NCBI GenBank assembly: GCA_964631605.1
Contig: CAZVYG010000079.1
Location: 1-23,101, forward strand
DNA from: JARKQH01 sp964631605
GTDB lineage: Bacteria > Verrucomicrobiota > Verrucomicrobiia > Limisphaerales > UBA8199
Length of the DNA stretch: 23,101 nucleotides
Reading direction: 5' to 3'
Of this stretch, positions 22,946 to 23,101 are shown in pieces. Under the pieces are notes generated by a model that saw nothing but the letters and a program-made list of their open reading frames with translations, was not told where the DNA came from and did not search any database. Positions within the stretch are counted from its first letter, which is position 1. Each line of letters starts with the position of its first letter. The position numbers were made by a program, and so were the translations under genes.

Positions 22946-23101
22946 ATAAGGCGCCTAACATCTCCGGTTTGGGCCTGAAATGCAACCCTGCATCAACCCG
23001 GCGCGCAGCGGCCCCGCGCCCTCGACTCCCCGCAACGAAGCAAGGCGCTTTCGGCGTCCGGGTGTCATCACGGGGCCGAGACCCTGAAACCTTCATAAAG
23101 A

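Overview
The window is about 23.1 kb of GC-rich, densely coded bacterial chromosome holding fifteen protein-coding genes (the first cut off by the window edge), one probable gene relic and several stem-loops. No rRNA, tRNA, CRISPR array, transposase or phage gene was recognised. The mix suggests a member of the Verrucomicrobiota, perhaps a soil or freshwater Pedosphaerales/Limisphaerales-type lineage. The clues are a Tat-exported Gfo/Idh/MocA protein, secreted beta-helix and GH38 carbohydrate enzymes, a lipoprotein fusing a serine beta-lactamase domain to a NamZ (DUF1343) domain, a long cyanobacterial/plant-type IspH, few Shine-Dalgarno sequences, and a short palindromic repeat whose translations (ADIFVR / ADKNVRAP) I associate with that phylum. 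This assignment is an inference; no marker gene was compared.

Left part (1-5600): the 3' end of a glycerophosphodiester phosphodiesterase gene and a secreted right-handed beta-helix protein (possibly GH141-like) face rightward. They converge on a leftward pair, a Yip1-family membrane protein followed with no gap by the tRNA-modification GTPase MnmE. Divergent from that pair is a 97-residue protein that is essentially a lone histidine-kinase phosphoacceptor (DHp) helix pair. A perfect terminator-like hairpin lies in the gap after it.

Middle part (5600-15460), all leftward: a two-gene unit, MFS transporter then a very large secreted GH38 alpha-mannosidase, coupled by an ATGA overlap and followed by a hairpin; then the beta-lactamase/NamZ lipoprotein; then the Tat-exported oxidoreductase, followed by a long hairpin; then an ApbE flavin transferase. 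This stretch looks like envelope, peptidoglycan and glycan turnover.

Right part (15460-23101): housekeeping genes. An RluA-type pseudouridine synthase (rightward) converges on aroC; ispH and dgt run rightward four bases apart; gatB and a secreted S1/P1-type zinc hydrolase run leftward. Between dgt and gatB lies a 44-codon segment that resembles the N-terminal region of a type I restriction-modification HsdM subunit, apparently a relic.

The items most worth a second look are the beta-lactamase/NamZ fusion, the lone DHp protein, the MFS plus lyase-domain/GH38 operon, the HsdM relic, and the palindromic repeat absorbed into the coding sequence of the S1/P1-type hydrolase. No obvious wholly new multi-gene system was seen.
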